NCBI RefSeq assembly: GCF_900142655.1 | Contig: NZ_FRBQ01000008.1 | Location: forward strand, 62,001-126,000 | Length of the DNA stretch: 64,000 nt | DNA from: Phytopseudomonas punonensis | GTDB taxonomy: Bacteria; Pseudomonadota; Gammaproteobacteria; Pseudomonadales; Pseudomonadaceae | Reading direction: 5' to 3' | In this document: one piece after another, positions 27,737 to 36,458 of the stretch | How positions within the stretch are numbered: position 1 is the first letter of the stretch | Layout: the number at the start of each line of letters is the position of its first letter | Notes under the pieces: model-generated | Told to the model about the DNA's origin: nothing | The model's database searches: none | What the model saw: only the letters and a program-made list of their open reading frames with translations | Made by a program: the position numbers and the translations under genes

Positions 27737-29482
27737 TCAATGACTGTCTTTGGGAATGCCAGCGCCACGGCAACCCTTGAGGAAGTCGAAGTCCGCGCCA
27801 CTGTCAGCACCCTGCACATGATCGTGGAACAGCTTGATGTAACCACTGGTAGGCGCCTCGACGGTCGGCTTCCACGCGGCCAGACGCTGGCTCAGCTCTT
27901 CATCCGAAATATCCAGGTGAATGCGTCGTGCTTCTACGTCGAGCTCGATCATGTCGCCATTGCGCACCACCGCCAGCGGGCCACCAGCGGCCGCTTCCGG
28001 CGTGGTGTGCAGCACTACGGTGCCGTAGGCGGTGCCGGACATCCGCGCATCGGAGATACGCACCATGTCGGTGATGCCCTTGCGCAGCACCTTGGGCGGC
28101 AGGCCCATGTTGCCCACTTCGGCCATGCCCGGATAACCGCGTGGACCGCAGTTCTTCAACACCATCACGCAGTTTTCGTCGATATCCAGGCTTTCGTCGT
28201 TGATCTTCGCCTTGTAGTCGTCGATATCCTCGAACACCACGGCGCGACCACGGTGCTGCATCAGGTGCGGCGAGGCAGCCGACGGCTTGAGCACTGCGCC
28301 GCGCGGCGCCAGATTGCCGCGCAGCACGGCGATGCCGCCCTTGGCGGTGAGTGCCTTGTCCACCGGGCGGATGACGTCCTCGTTCCAGTTGCGAACGTTC
28401 TTGACCTCCTCCCAGATGGTTTCCCCGGAGACGGTCAGCGCGCCTTTATGCAGCTTGCCGCCCTCGCCGAGCATGCGAATCACCACCGGCAGGCCGCCGG
28501 CGTAGAAGAACTCTTCCATCAGGTATTTGCCCGACGGCATCAGGTTGACGATGGTCGGGATGTCCTGGCCGAGACGGTCCCAGTCATCCAGGGTCAGGTC
28601 GACGCCGACGCGGCCGGCGATGGCCAGAAGGTGGATCACCGCATTGGTCGAACCGCCGATGCTGCCGTTGACGCGGATGGCGTTCTCGAACGCCTGGCGG
28701 GTCATGATGTCGGACGGTTTCAGGTCGTCCTTGACCATCTGCACGATGCGCCGCCCGGTCAGGTGAGCGACCACACGGCGGCGGCTGTCCACCGCTGGAA
28801 TCGCGGCGTTACCGGACAGCGCCATGCCAAGCGCCTCGGCCATGCTGGCCATGGTGCTGGCGGTGCCCATGGTGTTGCACGAGCCAGGCGAGCGGGACAT
28901 CGACTGCTCGGCCTCGAGAAAATCCTCGCGGCTCATCTTGCCGGCCTTGATGTCTTCGGACATCTGCCACAGCGCGGTGCCCGAACCAACTCGCTCGCCA
29001 CGGAACCAGCCATTGAGCATCGGCCCGCCGGAGACCACGATGGCCGGAATGTCGACGCTGGCGGCGCCCATCAGCAGCGCCGGGGTGGTCTTGTCACAAC
29101 CGGCCAGCAGCACCACTCCGTCCAGCGGATTGGCACGCAGCGCTTCTTCGACGTCCATCGCCGCCATGTTGCGGTACATCATCGCGGTCGGGCGCAGCGA
29201 GCTTTCGCCAGCCGAGAACACCGGGAACTCCAGCGGCAGGCCGCCTGCTTCGTAAATACCGTGCTTGACCCGCTCGGCGAGATCACGCAGGTGGGCGTTA
29301 CATGGCGTGAGCTGCGACCAGGTGTTGCAGATGCCGATCACTGGGCGGCCGTCGAACAGGTCGGCCGGCAGGCCCTGATTCTTCATCCAGCTGCGGTGAT
29401 AGATGTGGTCACGCGAGTCGCCGCCGAACCATTCGGTGGAACGCAGCTTGCGTGGCCAGACTGCCGGTTTGAAGGTGCTCAT
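27737..29482 (-). CDS. Aldonate dehydratase, IlvD/Edd family (L-arabinonate/D-galactonate type)
   Basis: Iron-sulfur dehydratase (581 aa) that removes water from an aldonate to give the 2-keto-3-deoxy acid. The cluster cysteines are in GICNTWSQLTPCN, LLAGCDKTTPALLMG and SPGSCNTMGTAST; the C-terminus has SDARMSGTAYGTVVLH, which holds the catalytic serine region. From memory the sequence closely resembles the rhizobial L-arabinonate dehydratase, an enzyme reported to act also on D-galactonate and D-fuconate. With dgoK next door, D-galactonate is a likely substrate. ATG at 29482 overlaps the dehydrogenase stop by 4 nt. Confidence 0.88.
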   Translation of the reverse strand: MSTFKPAVWPRKLRSTEWFGGDSRDHIYHRSWMKNQGLPADLFDGRPVIGICNTWSQLTPCNAHLRDLAERVKHGIYEAGGLPLEFPVFSAGESSLRPTAMMYRNMAAMDVEEALRANPLDGVVLLAGCDKTTPALLMGAASVDIPAIVVSGGPMLNGWFRGERVGSGTALWQMSEDIKAGKMSREDFLEAEQSMSRSPGSCNTMGTASTMASMAEALGMALSGNAAIPAVDSRRRVVAHLTGRRIVQMVKDDLKPSDIMTRQAFENAIRVNGSIGGSTNAVIHLLAIAGRVGVDLTLDDWDRLGQDIPTIVNLMPSGKYLMEEFFYAGGLPVVIRMLGEGGKLHKGALTVSGETIWEEVKNVRNWNEDVIRPVDKALTAKGGIAVLRGNLAPRGAVLKPSAASPHLMQHRGRAVVFEDIDDYKAKINDESLDIDENCVMVLKNCGPRGYPGMAEVGNMGLPPKVLRKGITDMVRISDARMSGTAYGTVVLHTTPEAAAGGPLAVVRNGDMIELDVEARRIHLDISDEELSQRLAAWKPTVEAPTSGYIKLFHDHVQGADSGADFDFLKGCRGAGIPKDSH

Positions 29483-30261
29483 ACCCAACCTCCATCAACG
29501 ATGAAATTCTGCGCGGTGCACATCGCCGCCGCGTCGGATGCCAAAAACAGCGCCATGTCGGCGATGTGCTCGGGGAGCAACTGGCCGGGCATGCACTGGT
29601 TCTGGCGAATCTGTTCCTTGGCCGCTTCGTCGACCCACATGGCCAACTGCTTGTCGGTCATCACCCAGCCAGGGACCAGGGTGTTGACGCGAATCCGGTC
29701 CTTGCCCAGATCGCGCGCCAGGCCACGGGTCAAACCGTGGGTTGCAGCCTTGCTGGCGGCGTACACCGGGTAGCCGGCCGAGGCCATCATCCAGCCCACC
29801 GAGCCGAAGTTGATGATCGCGCCGCCGCCGGCCTGGCGCATCATCGGCACAACCGCCTGGGTGGCGAAGGTGGCGTGGCGCAGGTTGACCGCGATCAGCT
29901 CGTCGAAGCGCTCGACGCTGATCGAATCCAGGGCGTGGCGCACGTCGTTGGCGGCGTTGTTGAGCAACGCGGTGATCGGCCCGAACTGTTCGGCGATCTT
30001 GTGGATAGCGGCCTGGTAAGCCTTGATATCGGTGATGTCGCAGCGCAGGAAAAGCACCTGGTGCCCCGCCTCGCTCAGCTCGCTGGCCAGGGCCTTGCCG
30101 TGCTTGTCGTCGATATCGACGAAGGCGGTACGTGCCCCCTGCTTGGCAAACGCCGTGACCAGCGCGCGGCCGATGCCGGTGGAGCCACCGGAAATCAGCA
30201 CGGTGCGCCCTGCCAAGTCGGCGTATATCGCCTTGCCTGATGGTTGATTGTGGCTATTCAT
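29479..30261 (-). CDS. Short-chain sugar 1-dehydrogenase (XylB/GalDH-like)
   Basis: Short-chain dehydrogenase (260 aa) likely to oxidise an aldopyranose at C1 to the lactone. The cofactor motif is ISGGSTGIGRAL; the acidic residue at the end of strand 2 (FVDIDDKHGK) favours NAD+. LLNNAANDVRHALD, SVGWMMASAGYPVYAASK (Ser, Tyr and Lys of the active site) and the C-terminal VDGGWV are visible. By family memory it resembles the D-xylose dehydrogenase of Caulobacter more than general SDRs. Substrate among D-galactose, L-arabinose and D-xylose is not decided by sequence. Confidence 0.82.
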   Translation of the reverse strand: MNSHNQPSGKAIYADLAGRTVLISGGSTGIGRALVTAFAKQGARTAFVDIDDKHGKALASELSEAGHQVLFLRCDITDIKAYQAAIHKIAEQFGPITALLNNAANDVRHALDSISVERFDELIAVNLRHATFATQAVVPMMRQAGGGAIINFGSVGWMMASAGYPVYAASKAATHGLTRGLARDLGKDRIRVNTLVPGWVMTDKQLAMWVDEAAKEQIRQNQCMPGQLLPEHIADMALFLASDAAAMCTAQNFIVDGGWV

Positions 30262-30343
30262 GGCCTGTTACCTCGTGTTCATCCCGCGGCGCCCAGCCTC
30301 GCTAGGCGCCTGCGGTACTACGGAATTGGTGGGTAGTGGCGCC

Positions 30344-31549
30344 TTAGCGCGATTTGCTCTTATTGACGACGTCGAAGATCACCGCGGCCAGCAGCACCAG
30401 GCCCTTGATCACCTGCTGCCATTCGATGCCGATGCCGAGGATCGACATGCCGTTGTTCATCACGCCCATGATCAGGGCGCCGATCACCGCACCGATGATC
30501 TTGCCGACGCCGCCGGACATAGACGCACCGCCGATGAACACCGCGGCGATCACGTCCAGCTCGAAGGACACCCCGGCCTTTGGCGTGGCAGTGTTGAGCC
30601 GCGCAGCGAAGATCAGCCCAGCCAGCGCGGCGAGCATGCCCATGTTGACGAAGGCAAAGAAGGTCAAACGCTCGGTGTTGATGCCCGACAGCTTGGCCGC
30701 CTTGACGTTGCCGCCGATGGCGTAGATACGCCGGCCCAGCGTGGTGCGGTTGGTCAGGAAGGTGTAGGCGCTGATCAACATGGCCATGATGATCAACACG
30801 TTCGGCAGGCCGCGGTAGGTGGCCAGCAGGTAAGCGATGTAGACGATGGCACCGGCGATCAGCAGGTTCTTGGCGACGAAGAACGGCGCTGGCTCGTCGA
30901 CGATGCCATAGCGCTTGGCGCGACGACGGGCGCGCACCGCCAGGTAGATGATCAGCCCGGCAGCGAACAGGCCCAGTACGATGGCCGTCACATTGGGTTT
31001 GCCAACCCCGAAGATGTCCGGAATGAAGCCGTTGCTCATCAGCTGGAAGCTGCTGGAGAACGGGCCGATCGACTGCCCATCGAGCACGGCCAGGGTCAGA
31101 CCACGGAACACCAGCATGCCGGCCAGGGTGACGATGAACGACGGGATCTGCCAGTAGGCGATCCAGTAGCCTTGCGCCGCACCGATCAGGCAGCCCATCA
31201 GCAGGCAGACGGGCACGACGACTGAAGTCGACCAGCCCCACTGCACCATCATTACCGCCGCAGCCGCGCCGACGAAACCGACCACCGAACCCACCGACAG
31301 ATCGATGTGCCCGGAGACGATCACCAGCAGCATGCCCAGGGCCATGATGATGATGTAGCTGTTCTGCAGCAGCAGGTTGGTCAGGTTCACCGGGCGCATC
31401 AGCGTGCCGTCAGTGAGCACCTCGAACAGCGCCATGATGACCACCAGGGTCAGCAGCATGCCGTAGTCGCGGACGTGGCTCTTCATGTGGCCCAGCAGTG
31501 ATGGCCGCGCCATCTGCTGGGTTTGGGCTGTTTGGTTGTTGTTATCCAT
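30344..31549 (-). CDS. gguB: Sugar ABC transporter permease (GguB/XylH type)
   Basis: Inner-membrane permease (401 aa) with about ten hydrophobic segments, partner of the upstream ATPase and the ChvE-type binding protein. GHIDLSVGSVVGFVGA (about residue 80) and NVKAAKLSGINTER are the signatures of the ribose/xylose permease family. I chose ATG at 31549, which has GAGGA 8 nt upstream; a GTG overlapping the ATPase stop (31567) is an alternative. An 82-bp gap separates it from the dehydrogenase gene. Confidence 0.9.
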   Translation of the reverse strand: MDNNNQTAQTQQMARPSLLGHMKSHVRDYGMLLTLVVIMALFEVLTDGTLMRPVNLTNLLLQNSYIIIMALGMLLVIVSGHIDLSVGSVVGFVGAAAAVMMVQWGWSTSVVVPVCLLMGCLIGAAQGYWIAYWQIPSFIVTLAGMLVFRGLTLAVLDGQSIGPFSSSFQLMSNGFIPDIFGVGKPNVTAIVLGLFAAGLIIYLAVRARRRAKRYGIVDEPAPFFVAKNLLIAGAIVYIAYLLATYRGLPNVLIIMAMLISAYTFLTNRTTLGRRIYAIGGNVKAAKLSGINTERLTFFAFVNMGMLAALAGLIFAARLNTATPKAGVSFELDVIAAVFIGGASMSGGVGKIIGAVIGALIMGVMNNGMSILGIGIEWQQVIKGLVLLAAVIFDVVNKSKSR

Positions 31550-31563
31550 TGTGTTGTCCTCGC

Positions 31564-33090
31564 TCACGCCTTGACGATCATCGACATGATCTTTTCCTGG
31601 CTCGCTTCTTCACGTGCCAGTTCGCCCAGGAAGGCGCCTTCGTTCATTACGTAAATGCGGTCGCACATACCCAGCAGCTCGGGCATCTCCGACGAAATGA
31701 TGATCACGCCCTTGCCGTCGGCAGCGAGCTGGTTGATCAGGCTGTAGATCTCGAACTTGGCGCCCACATCGATGCCGCGGGTGGGCTCGTCGAGAATTAG
31801 CACCTCGGGTTTGGCGAACAGCCATTTGCTGAGCACCACCTTCTGCTGGTTGCCGCCAGACAGGTTGAGCACCTTCTGGAACACCCCGGGCGTACGGATA
31901 TGCAGCGCCTCGCGGTATTCCTCGGAGATGCGTCGTTCCTCGTGTTCGTCGATCACCCCATGCTTCGATACGCCCGGCAGGTTGGCCAGGGTGGTGTTGC
32001 ACAGGATGCTTTCGTCGAGCACCAGGCCCAATTCCTTGCGGTCTTCGGTGACGTAAGCGATGCCGTTGTCGACGGCGCGACGCACGGTGGACACGTCGAT
32101 TTCCTGGCCGCGCAGGTGCACGGAGCCGGAAATGTTGCGCCCGTAGCTCTTGCCGAACACGCTCATCGCCAACTCGGTGCGCCCTGCCCCCATCAGCCCC
32201 GCGATACCGACCACTTCACCGGCCGCCACACGCAGGTTGACATTGCGGATCATCTGCCGGGACGCCGACTCGGGGTGCCAGACGTTCCAGTCGCGAATCT
32301 CCAGCAGGGTTTCGCCGATCTGCGGCGTGCGCTCCGGGTAGCGGTTTTCCATGTCGCGGCCGACCATGCCGCGAATGATGGTTTCTTCGCTGACTTCTTC
32401 GGTGTGGCAATCCATGCTGCTCACCGAGGCGCCATCGCGCAGCACCGTGATGCTGTCGGCGACGCGGCTGACTTCGTTGAGCTTGTGGGAAATCAGGATC
32501 GAGGAAATGCCCTGGGCGCGGAATTCCAGCAGCAGGTCGAGCAGCTTCTGGCTGTCGTTCTCCTGCAGCGCCGCAGTGGGTTCGTCGAGAATCAAGAGCT
32601 TGACGTGCTTGGCCAGCGCCTTGGCGATTTCCACCAGTTGCTGCTTGCCGACGCCGAGTTTCTCGACGGGCGTGGTAGCCACCTCGTCGAGGCCGACCTT
32701 CTTGAGCAGCCCTTCGGTACGCTGATACACCTCGGGCCAGTCGATCACCCCGTTGCTGGCGATCTCGTTGCCAAGAAACAGGTTCTCGGCAATCGACAGC
32801 AGCGGCACCAGTGCCAGCTCCTGGTGAATGATGATGATGCCTTCGCGCTCGCTGTCGCGAATACCGCTGCAGGCCAGCGGCTTGCCTTCGTAGATGATCT
32901 CGCCTTCGTAGCTGCCGTGGGGGTAAACGCCACTGAGCACCTTCATCAGGGTCGATTTGCCCGCGCCGTTTTCACCGCACAGAGCATGAATTTCACCGCG
33001 CCGCACCTTGAGATTGACGTTGTTGAGCGCCTTTACGCCCGGGAACGTCTTGGTGATGCCGCGCATTTCCAGAATGATGTCTTGCTGCAT
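31564..33090 (-). CDS. gguA: Sugar ABC transporter ATPase (GguA/XylG type)
   Basis: Duplicated ABC ATPase (508 aa) of the monosaccharide class. The first half has Walker A GENGAGKST (about 37), the signature-like KLGVGKQQLVEIAKALA and Walker B LLILDEPTAAL. The second half has a degenerate P-loop region (AGLMGAGRTEL), the signature LSGGNQQKVVLSKWL and LILDEPTRGID. The start ATG at 33090 has GGAT about 8 nt upstream; the frame is open for 16 more codons. A GC-rich hairpin sits between it and the binding-protein gene. Confidence 0.92.
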   Translation of the reverse strand: MQQDIILEMRGITKTFPGVKALNNVNLKVRRGEIHALCGENGAGKSTLMKVLSGVYPHGSYEGEIIYEGKPLACSGIRDSEREGIIIIHQELALVPLLSIAENLFLGNEIASNGVIDWPEVYQRTEGLLKKVGLDEVATTPVEKLGVGKQQLVEIAKALAKHVKLLILDEPTAALQENDSQKLLDLLLEFRAQGISSILISHKLNEVSRVADSITVLRDGASVSSMDCHTEEVSEETIIRGMVGRDMENRYPERTPQIGETLLEIRDWNVWHPESASRQMIRNVNLRVAAGEVVGIAGLMGAGRTELAMSVFGKSYGRNISGSVHLRGQEIDVSTVRRAVDNGIAYVTEDRKELGLVLDESILCNTTLANLPGVSKHGVIDEHEERRISEEYREALHIRTPGVFQKVLNLSGGNQQKVVLSKWLFAKPEVLILDEPTRGIDVGAKFEIYSLINQLAADGKGVIIISSEMPELLGMCDRIYVMNEGAFLGELAREEASQEKIMSMIVKA

Positions 33091-33163
33091 GGCTTTATCC
33101 GTCCGCAAGGCACGCGCCAACCGCAGCGGGCGCGCCATGCTCAGGTAAACAAAGAGGTGGAGG

Positions 33164-33186
33164 GCCGGCAGCGCCTGGCTGCCGGC
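33164..33186 (-). other. Hairpin between binding-protein and ATPase genes
   Basis: GCCGGCAG (33164-33171) and CTGCCGGC (33179-33186) form a perfect 8-bp GC stem with a 7-nt loop, about 10 nt after the stop of the binding-protein gene. There is no T run. Such structures after periplasmic binding-protein genes usually block 3' decay so that more binding protein than transporter is made; that role is inferred here. Confidence 0.6.
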
Positions 33187-33196
33187 GGGGCGACGC

Positions 33197-34261
33197 TTAC
33201 TGGACCTGGTTCTTCTGGTAGTAACCGCTGTCGATCAACACCTTCTCCCAGTTGCTCTTGTCGACGGTGACAGGTTGCAACAGATAGGCCGGCACGACTT
33301 TCTTGCCATTGTCGTAGGTCTTGGTGTCGTTGATCTGCGGCTCGGCACCTTCGAGCAGCGCCTTGACCATGCCGACGGTCACTTCAGCGAGCTGGCGGGT
33401 GTCCTTGAAGATCGACGAATACTGCTCGCCAGCCAGGATCGATTTCACCGACGGCACTTCCGAATCCTGGCCGGTGACTATCGGCATCGGCATGTCGCCC
33501 GAGCCGTAACCAACACCCTTCAGCGACGACAGCACACCAATGGAGATGCCGTCATAAGGCGACAGCACGCCGTCGAGGCGTTCCTTGGTGTAGTTGGCGG
33601 ACAGCAGGTTATCCATACGCGCCTGAGCGGTAGCGCCGTCCCAACGCAGGGTGCCAACCTTGCCCATACCGGTTTGCCCGGAAAGGATCTTGATCTCGCC
33701 CTTGTCGATCAGCGGCTGCAGCACCGACATGGCGCCGTTGTAGAAGAAGTAGGCGTTGTTGTCGTCCGGCGAGCCACCGAACAGCTCGACGTTGTACGGG
33801 CCCTTGCCGCGCGCCTGCATGCCCTTGACCAGGGATTCGGCCTGCAGCACGCCAACCTTGGTGTTGTCGAAGGTAGCGTAGTAGTCGACATACTCGCTGT
33901 CGCGGATCAGGCGGTCATAGGCGATCACCTTGATGTCCGCCGCATGGGCGTTTTCCAGCGCGTTGGTCAGCGTGGTGCCGTCGATCGCCGCGATGACCAG
34001 GACGTTGACGCCCTTGACCATCATGTTTTCGATTTGCGAGACCTGGGTGGGAATGTCGTCTTCGGCGTACTGCAGGTCGGCCTTGTAGCCGGCTTTCTCC
34101 AGCTGCTTGACCATGTTGTTGCCGTCGTCGATCCAACGGGCGGACGACTTGGTCGGCATCGCGATACCCACGAAGCCTTTTTCGGCAGCGCCCACGGATG
34201 CAGCACTGACCAGGGTGGCGCCCATGGCCATGGCGGCCACGAGTTTACGGACTGTGTTCAT
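33197..34261 (-). CDS. chvE: ChvE-type periplasmic monosaccharide-binding protein
   Basis: Periplasmic binding protein (354 aa) of a sugar ABC importer. A signal peptide (about residues 1-25, ending SAASVGAAEKG) is followed by FVGIAMPTKSSARWIDDGNN, ELFGGSPDDNNAYFFYNGAM and DGVLSPYDGISIGV, all strongly ChvE-like. ChvE of Agrobacterium binds galactose, glucose, arabinose and some sugar acids. ATG at 34261 has AGGAG 6 nt upstream, which fixes the start against a longer open frame. First gene of the sugar operon. Confidence 0.92.
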   Translation of the reverse strand: MNTVRKLVAAMAMGATLVSAASVGAAEKGFVGIAMPTKSSARWIDDGNNMVKQLEKAGYKADLQYAEDDIPTQVSQIENMMVKGVNVLVIAAIDGTTLTNALENAHAADIKVIAYDRLIRDSEYVDYYATFDNTKVGVLQAESLVKGMQARGKGPYNVELFGGSPDDNNAYFFYNGAMSVLQPLIDKGEIKILSGQTGMGKVGTLRWDGATAQARMDNLLSANYTKERLDGVLSPYDGISIGVLSSLKGVGYGSGDMPMPIVTGQDSEVPSVKSILAGEQYSSIFKDTRQLAEVTVGMVKALLEGAEPQINDTKTYDNGKKVVPAYLLQPVTVDKSNWEKVLIDSGYYQKNQVQ

Positions 34262-34352
34262 CAGCTTCTCCTGGCGACGCCTGGCGCGCTCAGGGACGCG
34301 CGACATCGCGATTTATTGTTGTTGGGGCAACGAAGAGCTCAAAGCAGAGCTG

Positions 34353-34381
34353 ACGATAGAAGCACACCGCATATCAGGCAA
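34353..34381 (-). promoter_or_regulatory. Candidate promoter of the sugar operon
   Basis: On the minus strand TTGCCT (34381-34376) and TATCGT (34358-34353) are 17 bp apart, each matching four of six consensus positions. Transcription would start near 34346. The weak boxes fit a promoter that needs an activator. Confidence 0.5.
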
Positions 34382-34401
34382 ATTCATATTTCGCTTAACT
34401 G

Positions 34402-34419
34402 CATACCAATATTGTTATG
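34402..34419. promoter_or_regulatory. Dyad operator, probable LysR-type binding site
   Basis: CATACCAATATTGTTATG is palindromic at 16 of 18 positions and contains the T-N11-A pattern of LysR-type sites. Its centre is about 65 bp upstream of the predicted start of the sugar operon, the standard position of an activating LysR site, and 75 bp upstream of the divergent regulator ATG. Confidence 0.65.
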
Positions 34420-34485
34420 TAGCTGATCGACAGCACCTGCGTTCGGGCTCACACTCGCGCCATAACCCCAATAACGAGCACCGTC

Positions 34486-35421
34486 ATGGATATCGGAATT
34501 GCCCGTCATCTGAAGATTCCCCAGCTGCGCCTGATCGCCGCGATTGCCGAGCACGGCCAGCTCGGGATGGCCGCCGATGATCTGACCGTCACCCAGCCGG
34601 CGGCCTCGCGCATGCTCGCCGATATCGAAAACACCCTGGGCGCCCGACTGTTCGAGCGGCATGCCAAGGGCATGGTGCCGACGCTGATCGGCCGCGCCCT
34701 CGCCCGCCGTGCACACAACATGCTGGTGGAGCTGCGCGATTTGGCCCAAGACGTCGAGGAGCTCAAGCGCGGCGAAGGGGGCATGACCACGGTCGGCGCC
34801 GTCACCGGTGCAGCAGTGGGCTTCGTGATTCCGGCGATTCGCCAGCTCAAGGCGATTTCGCCGCGCGCCGACGTGCACGTCAACGTCGCCGCCAGTGATG
34901 AACTGGTGCATGACCTGGCCAGCGGCAAGAACGATTTCGTGCTGGCTCGGCTGCCCCGCGGCGTCAATCCGGCGGATTTCGAGATCTACCCGGCGCGCAC
35001 CGAAACCCTCAAGCTGATCGTGCGCCAGGATCACCCCCTGGCCAACGTCGAGCAGGTGACGCTGCGCGATCTGTCGAACTACGAATGGGTGATGCAAAGC
35101 CATCGGGCGCCGATCCGTGAGGCGATGGAAACGGCTTTCTTGAGTGCCGGCGCAACGCTGCCGACCAACATCACCAACACCACCTCGCTGCTGGCAATGA
35201 TCGCCATCCTGGTGTCATCATCGGCAATCGCGCCGCTGGCCAGTGAAGTGCCGGACCTGCTGCTTGGCGACCAGGTCGGAGCCAAGCTCAAAGTGCTGCC
35301 GCTGAACATGACCATCGAGATGTCGCCCTACTACCTGCTGCTGGTCAAAGGGCGCGAGCTGTCGCCGGTGGCCAACCGCCTGCGCCGGCTGGTCACTGCC
35401 GCGTTGAACAAGGCGCATTGA
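34486..35421 (+). CDS. LysR-type regulator of the sugar operon (GbpR-like)
   Basis: LysR family transcription factor (311 aa). The N-terminal helix-turn-helix is RLIAAIAEHGQLGMAADDLT...QPAASRMLADIE, followed by the effector-binding domain with KNDFVLARLPRGVNPADFEI and SSSAIAPLASEVPDLLLGDQ. It is divergent from the chvE-type operon and, from memory of the family, resembles GbpR, the galactose-responsive regulator of chvE in Agrobacterium. The dyad at 34402-34419 is its likely target. Inducer unknown; a sugar or an aldonate of the pathway is probable. Confidence 0.85.
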   Translation: MDIGIARHLKIPQLRLIAAIAEHGQLGMAADDLTVTQPAASRMLADIENTLGARLFERHAKGMVPTLIGRALARRAHNMLVELRDLAQDVEELKRGEGGMTTVGAVTGAAVGFVIPAIRQLKAISPRADVHVNVAASDELVHDLASGKNDFVLARLPRGVNPADFEIYPARTETLKLIVRQDHPLANVEQVTLRDLSNYEWVMQSHRAPIREAMETAFLSAGATLPTNITNTTSLLAMIAILVSSSAIAPLASEVPDLLLGDQVGAKLKVLPLNMTIEMSPYYLLLVKGRELSPVANRLRRLVTAALNKAH

Positions 35422-35440
35422 GTCGCGCCTCGACCTGCAC

Positions 35441-36352
35441 TTATTGACGCTGCAGATCCGCCTGCCCGAACAGCTCGACCAGCCAATCAACGAACACCCG
35501 CACCCGCCGCGAAAGCTGCCGATGCGGCGGATACAGCGCCGCCAGCGCAATCGGCGCCGGCGGATGCTCGGGCAACACCTCGCAGAGCGTGCGGGCACGC
35601 AATTGCTCGCGCACGTGATACAGCGGCGCCTGGATGATGCCCATGCCAGCCTCGCAGGCAGCCACGTAGCCTTCCGAGCTGCTGACGGCGAGATGGCCGG
35701 GCAATTCGATCTCCTGGCGCTCACCATCGACCATGAAGTCGAAGGCAAAACGTCGCCCCGTGAGCGGCGAAACATAGTTGACCGCTTGGTGGCCGTTCTG
35801 CAGCTCATCCAGGCTCTGCGGCAGGCCGTGAAGCTCGATATAGCGGCTGCTGGCGCAGGTAATCTGCTTCAACTGTGCCAAGGGCCGAGCGACCAGGCTG
35901 ACGTCATGCACCTCACCGGCGCGCACCACGCAATCCACGCCTTCGCGAATCAGATCGACCGGCCTATCACTGGCAGCCATTTCCAGCTCGATGCGCGGAT
36001 AGCGTGCGAAAAATGATGGCAGCGCCGGAATCACCACGCGGTGGCTGAGCGAGGCTGGCAGATCGACGCGCAAACGACCTTGCGGGTTGGCGCGGGTGTC
36101 AGAGAACAGCGACTCCGCGTCATCGATCTCCGCCAGCACGGCCAGACAGCGCTCGTAGTAGGCGCTGCCATCGAGCGTCGGGCTGACATGCCGGGTGGTG
36201 CGCTGCAGCAGCTGCGCCCCCAGATGACGCTCCAGCTGCTTGATCAGCTGGGTCACCGACGCCCTGGGCAGGCCGAGGCTGTCGGCGGCCTTGCCAAAGC
36301 CGCCGAGCTCGACGATGCGCGTGAAAACCTGCATGGCAAGCAAGCGATCCAT
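35441..36352 (-). CDS. LysR-type transcriptional regulator
   Basis: LysR regulator (303 aa), starting MDRLLAMQVFTRIVELGGFG with the DNA-binding helices in ADSLGLPRASVTQLIKQLE. The effector domain shows RLRVDLPASLSHRVVIPALP and REGVDCVVRAGEVHDVSLVA, typical of the CrgA/YhjC-like group that often controls a divergent oxidoreductase gene. The aldo/keto reductase gene starts 106 bp away on the other strand. I used ATG at 36352 because family members begin there; the frame extends eleven codons further to 36385. Confidence 0.88.
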   Translation of the reverse strand: MDRLLAMQVFTRIVELGGFGKAADSLGLPRASVTQLIKQLERHLGAQLLQRTTRHVSPTLDGSAYYERCLAVLAEIDDAESLFSDTRANPQGRLRVDLPASLSHRVVIPALPSFFARYPRIELEMAASDRPVDLIREGVDCVVRAGEVHDVSLVARPLAQLKQITCASSRYIELHGLPQSLDELQNGHQAVNYVSPLTGRRFAFDFMVDGERQEIELPGHLAVSSSEGYVAACEAGMGIIQAPLYHVREQLRARTLCEVLPEHPPAPIALAALYPPHRQLSRRVRVFVDWLVELFGQADLQRQ

Positions 36353-36378
36353 AACGAGATTATTTTCCAAAACTAAAT

Positions 36379-36390
36379 AGTGCATGCACT
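36379..36390. promoter_or_regulatory. Palindrome between LysR and aldo/keto reductase genes
   Basis: AGTGCATGCACT is a perfect 12-bp palindrome, flanked by CTAAAT on the left and TTTTAG on the right, so the symmetry extends to about 23 bp. It lies in the divergent 106-bp gap, a natural site for the LysR protein. It overlaps the longer alternative start of the regulator. Confidence 0.45.
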
Positions 36391-36458
36391 TTTAGCCGGT
36401 TTATCTAGCCAGCCGCAACAACCAAACTCTCGGCTCCACTTTTTGCAGGAGCTTGACG

